From contig NZ_CP051293.1 in assembly GCF_013170805.1 (NCBI RefSeq), positions 2,796,001 to 2,860,000 of the forward strand: a stretch of 64,000 bases of DNA. Direction: 5' to 3'. This DNA comes from Mesorhizobium sp. NZP2077 (GTDB lineage: Bacteria; Pseudomonadota; Alphaproteobacteria; Rhizobiales; Rhizobiaceae). Below are positions 17,117-25,271 of this stretch, piece by piece. The notes under the pieces are model-generated. The model made no database searches and had not been told where the DNA came from. It was given only the letters and a program-made list of their open reading frames with translations. Position numbers and translations under genes: made by a program. The first letter of the stretch is position 1, and each line of letters opens with the position of its first letter.

Positions 17117-17544
17117 ACGATAGTGCCCAGGAAACCCGCACTGTCGTCGTCGAGCGGCAGATTTCCCATCCGCCTGAAAAACTCTGGCGCGCGCTGACGC
17201 AACCGCATCTGATCGAGGAGTGGCTGATGAAGAATGATTTCAAGCCTGATGTCGGCCACCGCTTCAACATCAGCGCGGATTGGGGTGGCGTGCTCGACTG
17301 CGAGGTGCTGGCCGTCGAGCCGAACAAGACGCTGTCCTACACCTGGAACCTCGCGCATCCGGATCCGGCCTTTGATCTCAGGAGCGTGGTGACCTTCACG
17401 CTGACCCCGACATCAACCGGAACCCATCTGCGCATGGAGCAATCCGGCTTCCGGCCCGATCAGCGGCGGGCCTATGGCGGCGCCAGAACCGGCTGGCCGC
17501 AATTCTTCGAGAAGCTGGAGCAGCTTCTCGACCGGACAGACTGA
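17113..17544 (+). CDS. SRPBCC (AHSA1-like) domain protein
   Basis: A 143-residue START/AHSA1-fold protein: ISHPPEKLWRALTQPHLIEEW at the N-terminus and a late GWPQFFEKLEQLL helix. GTG start at 17113 overlaps the TGA of the ArsR gene (GTGA), so translation is coupled. Proteins of this family bind hydrophobic ligands. The recurring ArsR-SRPBCC-VOC arrangement suggests a small stress or xenobiotic-response operon, but the ligand is unknown. Confidence 0.87.
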   Translation: MNDSAQETRTVVVERQISHPPEKLWRALTQPHLIEEWLMKNDFKPDVGHRFNISADWGGVLDCEVLAVEPNKTLSYTWNLAHPDPAFDLRSVVTFTLTPTSTGTHLRMEQSGFRPDQRRAYGGARTGWPQFFEKLEQLLDRTD

Positions 17545-17620
17545 GTTCCGCCGGCCGATCGAAAACCACAGCTGACTTCACCGGGCGGCTTGCCGCCAGC
17601 AAAACCTATGGAGAAAGACG

Positions 17621-18013
17621 ATGAAGATCAAACTGACCAGCATCCATGTCGATGACCAGGAAAAGGCGCTTGCCTTCTACACCGGTGTGCTCGGCCTGGC
17701 CAAGAAGGCCGATTTCAGCAACGGCCCGTTCCGCTGGCTGACGGTCACCTCGCCGGACGAACCCGAAGGCACCGAGCTGCAGCTGGCGCTCAACGACAAT
17801 CCGGCGGCCAGGGCCTACCAGATGGCGATGTTCGAGCAGGGCCAGCCGGCGGTGATGTTCTTCACCGACGACATCAAGGGCGACCATGAGCGCATCACGG
17901 CCAATGGCGGCACGTTCAGCATGGCGCCGACCGAGGTGACCGGCTCGACCATCGCCAAGCTGAACGATGGATGCGGCAATCTCATCCAGATCACCCAGCT
18001 GGCGCGCTGCTAG
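17621..18013 (+). CDS. VOC (glyoxalase/bleomycin-resistance fold) protein
   Basis: A 130-residue protein with a typical VOC start (IKLTSIHVDDQEKALAFYTGVLGL, here only cited in part) with the metal-ligand His in SIHVDD. A repeat-like second half (VMFFTDDIKGDHERI) ends with GNLIQITQ containing the C-terminal motif of the fold. A ribosome site GGAGAAAG precedes the ATG. It follows the ArsR-SRPBCC pair at 76 bp, probably the same operon. Substrate not predictable. Confidence 0.87.
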   Translation: MKIKLTSIHVDDQEKALAFYTGVLGLAKKADFSNGPFRWLTVTSPDEPEGTELQLALNDNPAARAYQMAMFEQGQPAVMFFTDDIKGDHERITANGGTFSMAPTEVTGSTIAKLNDGCGNLIQITQLARC

Positions 18014-18051
18014 CGCGCCGAATTTCACGCAGTCTTTTAAGGGAGGTAATT

Positions 18052-18258
18052 TTGGACTGGAGCAAATGGATCAGGCAAGCGCATCGCTGGCTGTCGATCA
18101 TCTTCACGGCAACCGTCGTCGCCAATTTCGCCACCATGGCGTTTGGGCAACCGCCGGCCTGGGTGGTCTATTCGCCACTGCCGCCGCTTTTCCTGCTATT
18201 GTTCAGCGGCCTTTACATGTTCGTATTGCCCTGTGTTGCGAAGAGAGAAACAGCATGA
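18052..18258 (+). CDS. Small two-TM membrane protein, TTG start
   Basis: A 68-residue protein starting at a TTG with GGGAGGT 4 nt upstream (18041-18047), a strong Shine-Dalgarno that decides the start. Sequence: WSKWIRQAHRWLSIIF then two hydrophobic helices (IIFTATVVANFATMAF and PPLFLLLFSGLYMFVLP) and a basic tail. Its stop overlaps the DUF1801 start (ATGA). The 'RQAHRWLSIIF' entry is reminiscent of PepSY-associated TM proteins, but it is too short to assign. Confidence 0.7.
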   Translation: MDWSKWIRQAHRWLSIIFTATVVANFATMAFGQPPAWVVYSPLPPLFLLLFSGLYMFVLPCVAKRETA

Positions 18259-18647
18259 CCGGATCGCAGGACAGCAAATCTCCCTCCGACCTGATCGACG
18301 GCAGGATCAAGGAACTTGGCGACTGGCGCGGCGAAATGCTTGGCCGCTTGCGTGCGCTCATTCATCAAGCCGATCCCGATGTGGTCGAGACGTGGAAATG
18401 GCGCGGCGTGCCGGTGTGGGAGCATGACGGCATGATCTGCACCGGCGAGACCTACAAGAGCGTCGTCAAGCTGACCTTCGCCAAAGGTGCTGCGCTGCCC
18501 GATCCCTCGCGCCTGTTCAACTCCAGCCTCGAAGGGAATACGCGGCGCGCCATCGATTTCCAACAGGGCGCTGATATCGATGAGGCTGGACTGAAGGCGC
18601 TGGTGCGGGCTGCGGTGGCGCTGAACACATCCAAGGCCAAACGCTAG
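18255..18647 (+). CDS. DUF1801 domain protein
   Basis: A 130-residue protein of the DUF1801/YdhG-like fold: LGDWRGEMLGRLRALIHQ, then VVETWKWRGVPVWEHDGMICTG and VKLTFAKGAALPDP. The family is related to frataxin-like folds; biochemical role not established. ATG at 18255 overlaps the preceding stop by 4 bp, making it the last gene of the ArsR-SRPBCC-VOC run. Confidence 0.87.
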   Translation: MTGSQDSKSPSDLIDGRIKELGDWRGEMLGRLRALIHQADPDVVETWKWRGVPVWEHDGMICTGETYKSVVKLTFAKGAALPDPSRLFNSSLEGNTRRAIDFQQGADIDEAGLKALVRAAVALNTSKAKR

Positions 18648-18749
18648 CACTGCCACCACCCCGCGAAGACAGCCGTGTTTACGATCTGGGAAGCTTGCTG
18701 GTGCTAGATATCGCCGGATGATGGTTGGCCGGCCCCGGATGGATTCGCC

Positions 18750-19841
18750 ATGAACAGCCCGATGCGCATGCCGTGGGTGGACACGGCCAAAGGTCTCTCG
18801 ATCATCCTCGTGGTCATGATGTACTCGGCCTACAACACCGGTGAGTACACGGGCGGCGTCGGTTTCCTCCACTATGTCATCGGCTTCGCGACGCCGTTTC
18901 GCATGCCGGAATTCTTCTTGATCTCGGGCCTGTTCCTGTCGCAGGTGATCGACCGGCCGTGGCGGCGCTATATCGACCGGCGCGTCGTCCACTATCTCTA
19001 TTTCTACGTGCTGTGGGCGATCATCTCGATCGGGCTGAAAATCGGCATCTTCAGCCGGGATCCCAGCGGCATGCTGCACGACCTCGCAATGGCCGTCGTC
19101 CAGCCCTATGGCGTGCTGTGGTTCATCTACATGCTGGCGGTGTTCGGCCTTGTCGCCAAACTTCTGCGGCAGTATCGCGTGCCGGCCTGGATCGTCATTG
19201 CGCCCGCCGCCGCCCTGCAGATGTGGGCGCCGCATCCCGACAGCTACGCGCTTGAACAATTCGCGGCCTATTTCGTGTTTTTCTACCTTGGCTTCGTGCT
19301 GGCTCCGTTGGTGTTCCGCCTCGTCGAATGGACGCAACCCCGCCCGATGCTGGCCGTCGCCGGCCTGGCTTTGTGGGCTGTTGTCAATGGCCTCCTCGTC
19401 TATTCGCCGGGCTATGCCATGCAGCCGGTCGGCATGCAGATGGGGCTGGCGGCATGGCCGCCGCTGCATCTCACCTTGGCCGTCGCAGGCGCCGTGGCGC
19501 TGTGCGTGCTTGGCGGCTTCCTCTGCACATTCGCCAGCATGGAATGGCTGCGCTGGCTGGGGGAACATTCGCTGGTCGTCTATGTCGCCTTCACCATCCC
19601 GATGTCGCTCTTCCGTGGCGCGGCGCTGGCCAGCGGCCTTTTGACCAACACCGGCATGCTCAGCCTGGCGGTGCTGCTGGTCTCGATCATCAGCCCGGTG
19701 GTGCTCTACCTCATCATCCAACGCGTGGGCTTCGGCATGTTCCTGTTCGAACGGCCGGCCTGGGCGCATATCGATAACAGCGCGCCGCAAGCGGCGCCGA
19801 AATCGGCGCTGCCTGCTGGCGCGCAATCGGGCCGGACATAG
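18750..19841 (+). CDS. Acyltransferase family 3 membrane protein
   Basis: A 363-residue polytopic protein with about ten hydrophobic segments. The N-terminal WVDTAKGLSIILVVMMYSA corresponds to the family's 'D..KG..I..V...H' motif, but with Tyr where the catalytic His usually lies. FRMPEFFLISGLFL is the conserved FxxSGFL-like block with the F-M-P motif. Family members O-acylate polysaccharides or membrane sugars. Predicted inner-membrane enzyme; no polysaccharide genes adjoin it. The loss of the usual His at the first motif may affect activity. Confidence 0.82.
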   Translation: MNSPMRMPWVDTAKGLSIILVVMMYSAYNTGEYTGGVGFLHYVIGFATPFRMPEFFLISGLFLSQVIDRPWRRYIDRRVVHYLYFYVLWAIISIGLKIGIFSRDPSGMLHDLAMAVVQPYGVLWFIYMLAVFGLVAKLLRQYRVPAWIVIAPAAALQMWAPHPDSYALEQFAAYFVFFYLGFVLAPLVFRLVEWTQPRPMLAVAGLALWAVVNGLLVYSPGYAMQPVGMQMGLAAWPPLHLTLAVAGAVALCVLGGFLCTFASMEWLRWLGEHSLVVYVAFTIPMSLFRGAALASGLLTNTGMLSLAVLLVSIISPVVLYLIIQRVGFGMFLFERPAWAHIDNSAPQAAPKSALPAGAQSGRT

Positions 19842-19866
19842 TCGAGCTCGCAAGAGGCCGCCGTCC

Positions 19867-21840
19867 TCAGCCGTCCCGCAGCCACACCAGCATCTCGCCG
19901 GGCTCGCGATTGTCCCAGGCGAAATAGGGGATGGCGGTCAGGCGCGTCTCGACACGGGCTGGCGGCTCGGAGCGATAGAGCCCGTCCTGCCAGCCGTCGC
20001 CGGCATCGGCCCGTGCCGTGGCTGAAAGCGTCACCACGCCGCCCAGCAGTTCGGGGGCCTCATGCGCCTCTATGCCTGCGGTGCGCGGCAGTGTCAGGCG
20101 ATGCAGCCGGCTGTCATTGTCCGTCGCCTCGACGCAGTAGATCAGCGGGCCGCGTGATAGCGCGACGCGGCCGGCATCTTGCCGGACCTCGGGGTTGGCG
20201 TAGAGCCGCTCGATCGGCATTTCGAGGTCGAGCCGGACGCGGTCGCCCTTTTGCCAGCTGCGCCGGATGGCGGCATAGCCGTCACTGGTCACGTCATCGA
20301 GGTCGACCGCCTCGCCATTGATGTGAAGCGTGGCGCTGCTGCTCCATGCCGGGATGCGCAGATGCAGCGTGAATTCCACCGGCGCTTGCGGTTCAACGGT
20401 GATCTCCACGGCGCCATCCCAGGGATAGTGGCTCGCTTGGGAAAGGCTGACGGGAGTGCCGCCAATGTCGAAGCGGGCGGTGGAGTCGCCGTAGAGGTGG
20501 ACCGCGAGCGCGTCGTCGGCCAAGCTGTAGAAATAGCTGCCGATCGAGGCGACCATGCGCCCGACATTGGGCGGGCAGCAGGGGCAGCGGTGCCATTTCC
20601 ATCTGTTGTGCCGGCCTCGGCTCTCCAGCGGGTTCTCGTAGAAGAACAGCGAGCCGTCGAGCGACAGGCCCGAGATCGAGCCATTGTAGAGCGCGCGCTC
20701 CATCATGTCGGCATAGCGGGCGTTCGGCCCCATGCCGAGCATGCGGCTAGCCCAGAACACCAGGCCGACGGCCGCGCAGGTCTCGGCATAGGCGCTCTCA
20801 TTGGGCAGGTCGTAGTCGCTGGTAAAACCCTCATTGTGCGCCGACGGCCCGAGCCCGCCGGTGATGTAGAGGTTCTTGGTGGTGAGGTCGTCCCACAGCC
20901 GGTCAAGCGCCACGCGCAGCGTGTCGTCGCCATATTCGGTGGCGATGTCGGCCATGCCTGAATAGAGGTACATGGCCCTGACCGCATGGCCGACGACCTT
21001 GTCCTGCTCGCGCACCGGCCTGTGCGACTGGTTGTATTCGTAGGTCTTGAAATGATAGGCCTTCGGGTCGGCGCCGCGGGCGCGGGCTTCCTCGTCGAAG
21101 TAATGCGGCTGCTGGCCGCGCTGGTCGATGAAGTATTTCGCCAGCTCCATGTATTTCGTCTCGCCGGTCACCCGGGCCAGCTTGACCAGCGCCAGCTCGA
21201 TCTCCTCATGGCCGCAATAGCCCTTCTTCTTGCCGGGCTCCGGTCCCAGCACCGAAGCGATGTGGTCGGCATAGCGGCACATGATATCGAGCAGCTTGCG
21301 CTTGCCGGTCGCCTGGTAGTAGGCGACGGCGCCCTCGATCAGGTGGCCAGCGCAATAGAGCTCGTGGCAGTCGCGCAGGTTTGTCCAGCGCTTGCCGGGC
21401 TGGATGCGCTGGTACCAGCTGGAGAGATAGCCGTCTTCCTGCTGCAGCTTGCCGTACATGTCGATGACGGCATCGATCTTCTTTTCAAGCTCGGGGTTCT
21501 TGCGCCGGTAGAGCGAATAGGCCGCGGTCTCGATCGTCTTGCCGAGATCGGAATCCCAGAACATCTGCGTCGTCACCGTCGAACCGGTAAATTCGGCGCC
21601 CTGGCGGTCGGCTTCATCGGGCGAGGGCGAGTGGAAGGGAATAACGACACCGGGCGAGGGGCGGTCCGGGTCGATCTGCTCCAGCATACGCGCTTCGACA
21701 CAGCGCTCGTAGAGGATGTCGGCGGTGCGCGCGGCGACCGCGTCGGCGCGGTCGCCCCAGAAGCCGTGGACGTCGACCTGCGGCACCGGCAGCGGGCGGA
21801 AGGCGAGCTTTGGGTTTCCGGTTTTGGGCGATGCGGTCAT
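19867..21840 (-). CDS. GH127 beta-L-arabinofuranosidase
   Basis: A 657-residue cytosolic enzyme of glycoside hydrolase family 127 (formerly DUF1680). An (alpha/alpha)6-barrel core includes CHELYCAGHLIEGAVAYYQ, ESAYAETCAAVGLVFW (Glu-x-Cys pair) and WHRCPCCPPNVGRMVASIG (Cys-Cys). In HypBA1-like enzymes Glu and three Cys coordinate Zn and one Cys is the nucleophile; all these positions appear present. Two beta domains follow. No signal peptide. It is the last gene of the ABC-importer operon, so imported arabinofuranose-containing oligosaccharide is the likely substrate. Confidence 0.92.
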   Translation of the reverse strand: MTASPKTGNPKLAFRPLPVPQVDVHGFWGDRADAVAARTADILYERCVEARMLEQIDPDRPSPGVVIPFHSPSPDEADRQGAEFTGSTVTTQMFWDSDLGKTIETAAYSLYRRKNPELEKKIDAVIDMYGKLQQEDGYLSSWYQRIQPGKRWTNLRDCHELYCAGHLIEGAVAYYQATGKRKLLDIMCRYADHIASVLGPEPGKKKGYCGHEEIELALVKLARVTGETKYMELAKYFIDQRGQQPHYFDEEARARGADPKAYHFKTYEYNQSHRPVREQDKVVGHAVRAMYLYSGMADIATEYGDDTLRVALDRLWDDLTTKNLYITGGLGPSAHNEGFTSDYDLPNESAYAETCAAVGLVFWASRMLGMGPNARYADMMERALYNGSISGLSLDGSLFFYENPLESRGRHNRWKWHRCPCCPPNVGRMVASIGSYFYSLADDALAVHLYGDSTARFDIGGTPVSLSQASHYPWDGAVEITVEPQAPVEFTLHLRIPAWSSSATLHINGEAVDLDDVTSDGYAAIRRSWQKGDRVRLDLEMPIERLYANPEVRQDAGRVALSRGPLIYCVEATDNDSRLHRLTLPRTAGIEAHEAPELLGGVVTLSATARADAGDGWQDGLYRSEPPARVETRLTAIPYFAWDNREPGEMLVWLRDG

Positions 21841-21861
21841 GAACTCACTCCATTCGATCTG

Positions 21862-22719
21862 TTATTTGATGGCCCCGGCCATCAGGCCGCGGATGTAGAA
21901 GCGCTGCAAAGCCAGGAACAGGATCAGGCAGGGCACCATCATCACGGTGACGCCTGCCTGCACGGCGCCCCAGTCGATGGCGCCGAAGCGGCCCGACTGA
22001 AGGGCTGTCATCATCACCGGCAGCGTGAATTTCGACTGGTCGGTCATCAGCACCAGGGCGGCGAGGAACTCGTTCCAGGCGCCGAGAAAGGCAAACAGGG
22101 CGATGGTGACGACGCCTGGCCAGACCAGCGGCAGCATCACCTTCAAAAGCATGGTGAGGTTGCTGGCGCCGTCCATGCGGGCGGCTTCCTCGATCTCGCG
22201 CGGCACTGCGTCGAAGGCGTTGCGCATCATGAAGATCGAGAACGGCAATTGCAGCGTCACATAGACGCCGACCAGGCCGGTCAGCGTGTTGTGCAGGCCA
22301 AGCTTGGTCAGCACCAGGAAGATCGGCGTCAGGATCGACTGGAACGGGATCATGATCGTCGACAGGATGAGGACGAAGAACAGTTCCTTGAACGGAAAGC
22401 GGAAGCGCGAAAAGCCATAGCCGGCGAGCACGCTGACGATGACCGACAAAATGACGGTCATGACAGAGACATAGATGCTGTTCTGTGCCGAGGCCCACAG
22501 CCCGTCGCCGAAGGAGTTGAGCGTGGCGTAGTTCTCGAGCGAGAAGCCTGTGGTCGGCCATGGCGGCAGCGGCGGCAGGCGCGCTTCGGCCGCCGGCTTG
22601 AAGGCCGACAGCACCGTCCACACGATCGGCGCCACGAACAGCACCGAGGCGATGATGCCGGTGGAGTGCCGGGCCAAGCGGGTGGCGAGCTTGCCTCGGG
22701 CTGATACCGCCTGCGCCAT
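21862..22719 (-). CDS. Sugar ABC transporter permease, MalG type
   Basis: A 285-residue membrane protein with six predicted helices and the EAA loop EEAARMDGASNLTMLLKVMLPL. The ATG overlaps the stop of the first permease (shared A). N-terminal entry SVLFVAPIVWTVLSAFKP is typical of MalG/carbohydrate-uptake-1 family permeases. It ends RFYIRGLMAGAIK, the classical C-terminus. It works with the upstream permease and the binding protein. No ATPase gene is in the cluster, so a shared MsmK/UgpC-type ATPase elsewhere must be used. Confidence 0.93.
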   Translation of the reverse strand: MAQAVSARGKLATRLARHSTGIIASVLFVAPIVWTVLSAFKPAAEARLPPLPPWPTTGFSLENYATLNSFGDGLWASAQNSIYVSVMTVILSVIVSVLAGYGFSRFRFPFKELFFVLILSTIMIPFQSILTPIFLVLTKLGLHNTLTGLVGVYVTLQLPFSIFMMRNAFDAVPREIEEAARMDGASNLTMLLKVMLPLVWPGVVTIALFAFLGAWNEFLAALVLMTDQSKFTLPVMMTALQSGRFGAIDWGAVQAGVTVMMVPCLILFLALQRFYIRGLMAGAIK

Positions 22720-23645
22720 CAGTCGATACCTTCCGGCTTGCGCAGCAGCCATAGCTGGACGAGGCTGAGCGCCACCAGGATGACCAGCAGCACCATGGAG
22801 AGTGCGGCGCCATGGCCGAGCTTGAACGAGACGAAGGACTGGTTGAAGATCCAGTAGACCGCCGTCAGCGTCTGGTTGCGCGGGCCGCCGCGCAGGATGA
22901 TGTAGAACTGGTCGAAGGCAAGGATCGAGCCGGCCACCGACAGGATCAGCGCCAGCGCGAGCGTGCGCCGCATCAGCGGCAGGGTGATTGCCCGGAACCT
23001 GGCGAACGGGCCGGCGCCGTCGATGACGGCGGCCTCCTGCAAATCCTGCGGGATCGATTGCAGGCCGGTCATCAGGATGATCATGGTGAAGCCGGCGACC
23101 TTCCAAACCACCATGGCGATGATCGACCAGAAGGCCGGCTGGAAGGTGGCAAGCAGGTTGAACTTCTTCTCGATCAGGCCAAGCTCGTAGGCGGCCGGGC
23201 TGAACAGGCCGGAATCGACGTTCAAGAGCCATGACCAGAGCAGGCTCGCCGAGGCAAAGCCGACCACCGCCGGCATGAAGAAGGCGGTGCGGTAGAGGTT
23301 GGTCAACGGCCGCGGTTTTTCGATGAAGATCGCCAGGGGAAAGGCGATGGCGAAGATCGCGATGGTGACGATCACCGTGTAGTAGCCGGTGAATCTGAGC
23401 GCGTTCCAGAACCTGGTGTCGCGCAGGATCGCCCAGTAATTGTCGAGGCCGATGAAGGAATGCTCGCCCATCAGCGGCCAGTTGTGCAGCGACATCCACG
23501 CCGTCATGCCGAGCGGGATGACGAAGAACACCATGACCAGCGCCACCGCCGGTGCGACATAGAGCAGGCCGATCCACTGCCGCCGCCCGGCGCCGACGAG
23601 TCTTCTGGCCCGGGGTGGGGCGGCGGTGGGTGTGATGGTGGTCAT
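22719..23645 (-). CDS. Sugar ABC transporter permease, MalF type
   Basis: A 308-residue membrane protein: Arg-rich N-terminus, GLLYVAPAVALVMVFFVIP first helix, then a WMSLHNW loop. The EAA loop is LQEAAVIDGAGPFARFRAITLPL. The start at 23645 is chosen because the upstream frame runs through the palindromic intergenic repeat. Coupled to the second permease by overlapping stop/start. Sugar specificity is inferred only from the GH127 gene in the operon. Confidence 0.92.
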   Translation of the reverse strand: MTTITPTAAPPRARRLVGAGRRQWIGLLYVAPAVALVMVFFVIPLGMTAWMSLHNWPLMGEHSFIGLDNYWAILRDTRFWNALRFTGYYTVIVTIAIFAIAFPLAIFIEKPRPLTNLYRTAFFMPAVVGFASASLLWSWLLNVDSGLFSPAAYELGLIEKKFNLLATFQPAFWSIIAMVVWKVAGFTMIILMTGLQSIPQDLQEAAVIDGAGPFARFRAITLPLMRRTLALALILSVAGSILAFDQFYIILRGGPRNQTLTAVYWIFNQSFVSFKLGHGAALSMVLLVILVALSLVQLWLLRKPEGID

Positions 23646-23664
23646 GGCTGGGCGCTCGCCTTTC

Positions 23665-23829
23665 CTTCTCCCCTTGTGGGAGAAGGTGGATCGGCGCGCA
23701 GCGCCGAGACGGATGAGGGGTGCGCCAAGGAATGAGGCAGCGGCGATTTCGAACTTGTTGCCAAGCTGGAGCACCCCTCATCCGACCTCGCTGCGCGAGG
23801 CCACCTTCTCCCACAAGGGGAGAAGGTGG
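23665..23829. repeat. Mesorhizobium-type palindromic intergenic element
   Basis: Two arms of about 58 nt (23665-23722 and 23770-23829) are near-perfect inverted copies, each containing an inner hairpin CCTTCTCCC/GGGAGAAGG and a GGATGAGGGGTG block. The element lies between the binding-protein gene and the first permease. Sequences of this type are, from memory, highly repeated between genes in Mesorhizobium genomes. In the transcript it would form a long hairpin that could lower permease expression relative to the binding protein. Confidence 0.85.
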
Positions 23830-23910
23830 AGCGAACCCTGCGCCGCCCCGAACTTCCAATACAAGTGAATGTTCTCAACGCGATAGCCTTGCCGTTGGCG
23901 ATGCAGAATT

Positions 23911-23946
23911 GCCCGGGCCCCCCCCCCGGGGGGCGGGGGGGGGGCC
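23911..23946. repeat. Poly-C/poly-G homopolymer tract
   Basis: Ten consecutive C (23918-23927), six G, one C and ten G (23935-23944), flanked by GCCCGGG and CCGGC. It is self-complementary and forms an extreme GC hairpin 15 bp beyond the stop of the substrate-binding-protein gene. Runs this long are rare in bacteria; they are prone to slippage and also to sequencing error. Confidence 0.9.
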
Positions 23947-23959
23947 GGCAGGAGGCCGC

Positions 23960-25207
23960 TTACTTCTGCGGCGCCTGGTCGATGATCGACTGCATGGTCT
24001 CCTGTGCGTTCGCTATTGCGCCGTCGACATCGTCGCCGAAGAAGACTTCGTTGATCATCTGCGTCCACGGGCCGTTGGCGGAGTTGATCAGATCGTTGAA
24101 CACCACCGAGTAGGGCGTCTTGCCCTTGGCCATGGCCTCGGCGGCGATCTGGTAGCGCGGGTCGAGATCTTTCAGCGCATCCTTGGCGATGTCGCCGCGC
24201 ACCGGCAGGCTGCCATATTTCGCCAGGATGGTCTGGCCCTCGAGCGAATAGGCGAAGTCCAGAAACTCCTTCACCACAGCGAGCTTCTTGGTGCCCTTGG
24301 TGACGACGAAATTGTCGCCGCCGGCAAAGGACGACCAGCCGCCATCCTTGCCCGGCAGGAAAGTGACGCCGTAATCGACATTCGGGTATTGCGTGTTGAG
24401 CGCGCCGATGGCGAAGGCACCTGATGGCGAGATGCCGATATTGCCGGCGGCAAAGGCGGCAAAGAAATTGGCGCCGGTGTCGGTCTGCGCGCCTGCCGGC
24501 ACCAGGTCCTTCTTGACCATCGAGCGGTAGAGGTCGATGGCGCCGCGCAATTGCGGGCTGTCCAGCGTCGCTTTCGAGCCGTCTTCCGAGAGGATATCGC
24601 CGCCCGAGGCCCAGATCAGCGGCGTGAATGTGAAGATGTTGCAGCCGCCGCAATTGCCGGAGAAGTAGAAGCCCTTGATGTTGCCGCCGAGCGCGTTGAC
24701 CTTTTCGGCGTCGGCGGCGATCTCGGCCCAGTTGGTCGGGCCTTTTTCGGGGTCGAGGCCGGCCTGCTTGAACAGCTTCTTGTTCCAGATCAGCACCGAG
24801 GCATCGGCCGAGAAGGGCAGGCCGTAAATGTGGTCCTTGTAGGTGCCGGTCTTGACATGCGCCGGCGACAGGCTGGCGAAATAGGGCAGGGACTTCGCCC
24901 AGTCGGTGATGTCCTCCAACTGGCCGGAGGCAGCGAAGGAGGGCGTGTAGATCAGGTCGAGCGACAGCGCATCGGGCGCCGTGCCGCCGGCGGCGGCAGC
25001 GCCGTATTTCGGAATGATCTCGGCATTGGGGATGATGTCGAGCTTGATCTGGTCCTTGTGCGCCTTGTTATAGGCGTCGACGATCTTCGGCATGAAATTC
25101 GAGCCGTCGGCGCGCACCCAGATGTTGGCGGTGTCGGCGGCGGCAGCGCCGAGGCCACTGCCCAGCACGGCAGCGGTCAGGGCCAGTTTGGCAATCAGGT
25201 TCCTCAT
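23960..25207 (-). CDS. Sugar ABC transporter substrate-binding protein
   Basis: A 415-residue periplasmic protein of the extracellular solute-binding family 1. Signal peptide MRNLIAKLALTAAVLGSG cleaves near AAAADT. Domains then carry IWVRADGSNFMPKIV, a GLPFSADASVLIWNKKLF hinge motif and SPSGAFAIGAL. The start at 25207 is chosen because GGAGGAG lies just upstream; an ATG 15 bp earlier overlaps that ribosome site. A CGGC motif (residues about 186-189) may form a disulfide. First structural gene after the LacI regulator. Confidence 0.93.
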   Translation of the reverse strand: MRNLIAKLALTAAVLGSGLGAAAADTANIWVRADGSNFMPKIVDAYNKAHKDQIKLDIIPNAEIIPKYGAAAAGGTAPDALSLDLIYTPSFAASGQLEDITDWAKSLPYFASLSPAHVKTGTYKDHIYGLPFSADASVLIWNKKLFKQAGLDPEKGPTNWAEIAADAEKVNALGGNIKGFYFSGNCGGCNIFTFTPLIWASGGDILSEDGSKATLDSPQLRGAIDLYRSMVKKDLVPAGAQTDTGANFFAAFAAGNIGISPSGAFAIGALNTQYPNVDYGVTFLPGKDGGWSSFAGGDNFVVTKGTKKLAVVKEFLDFAYSLEGQTILAKYGSLPVRGDIAKDALKDLDPRYQIAAEAMAKGKTPYSVVFNDLINSANGPWTQMINEVFFGDDVDGAIANAQETMQSIIDQAPQK

Positions 25208-25271
25208 CTTCTCCTCCTCCAAGGTTGGCCGCTGTGCGCGGCTTGGCGCCGATCACGCGGCGCTTTCGTTT

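Noticed and set aside
18213..19853. Minus-strand frame of 546 codons
   Set aside because: His/Arg/Gln-rich shadow of the acyltransferase and DUF1801 genes.
20986..22704. Plus-strand frame of 572 codons
   Set aside because: Antisense to the GH127 and permease genes; no motif or ribosome site.
23911..23946. Rho-independent terminator for the binding-protein gene
   Set aside because: It forms a hairpin but has no T run and an abnormal homopolymer composition; reported as an unusual tract instead.
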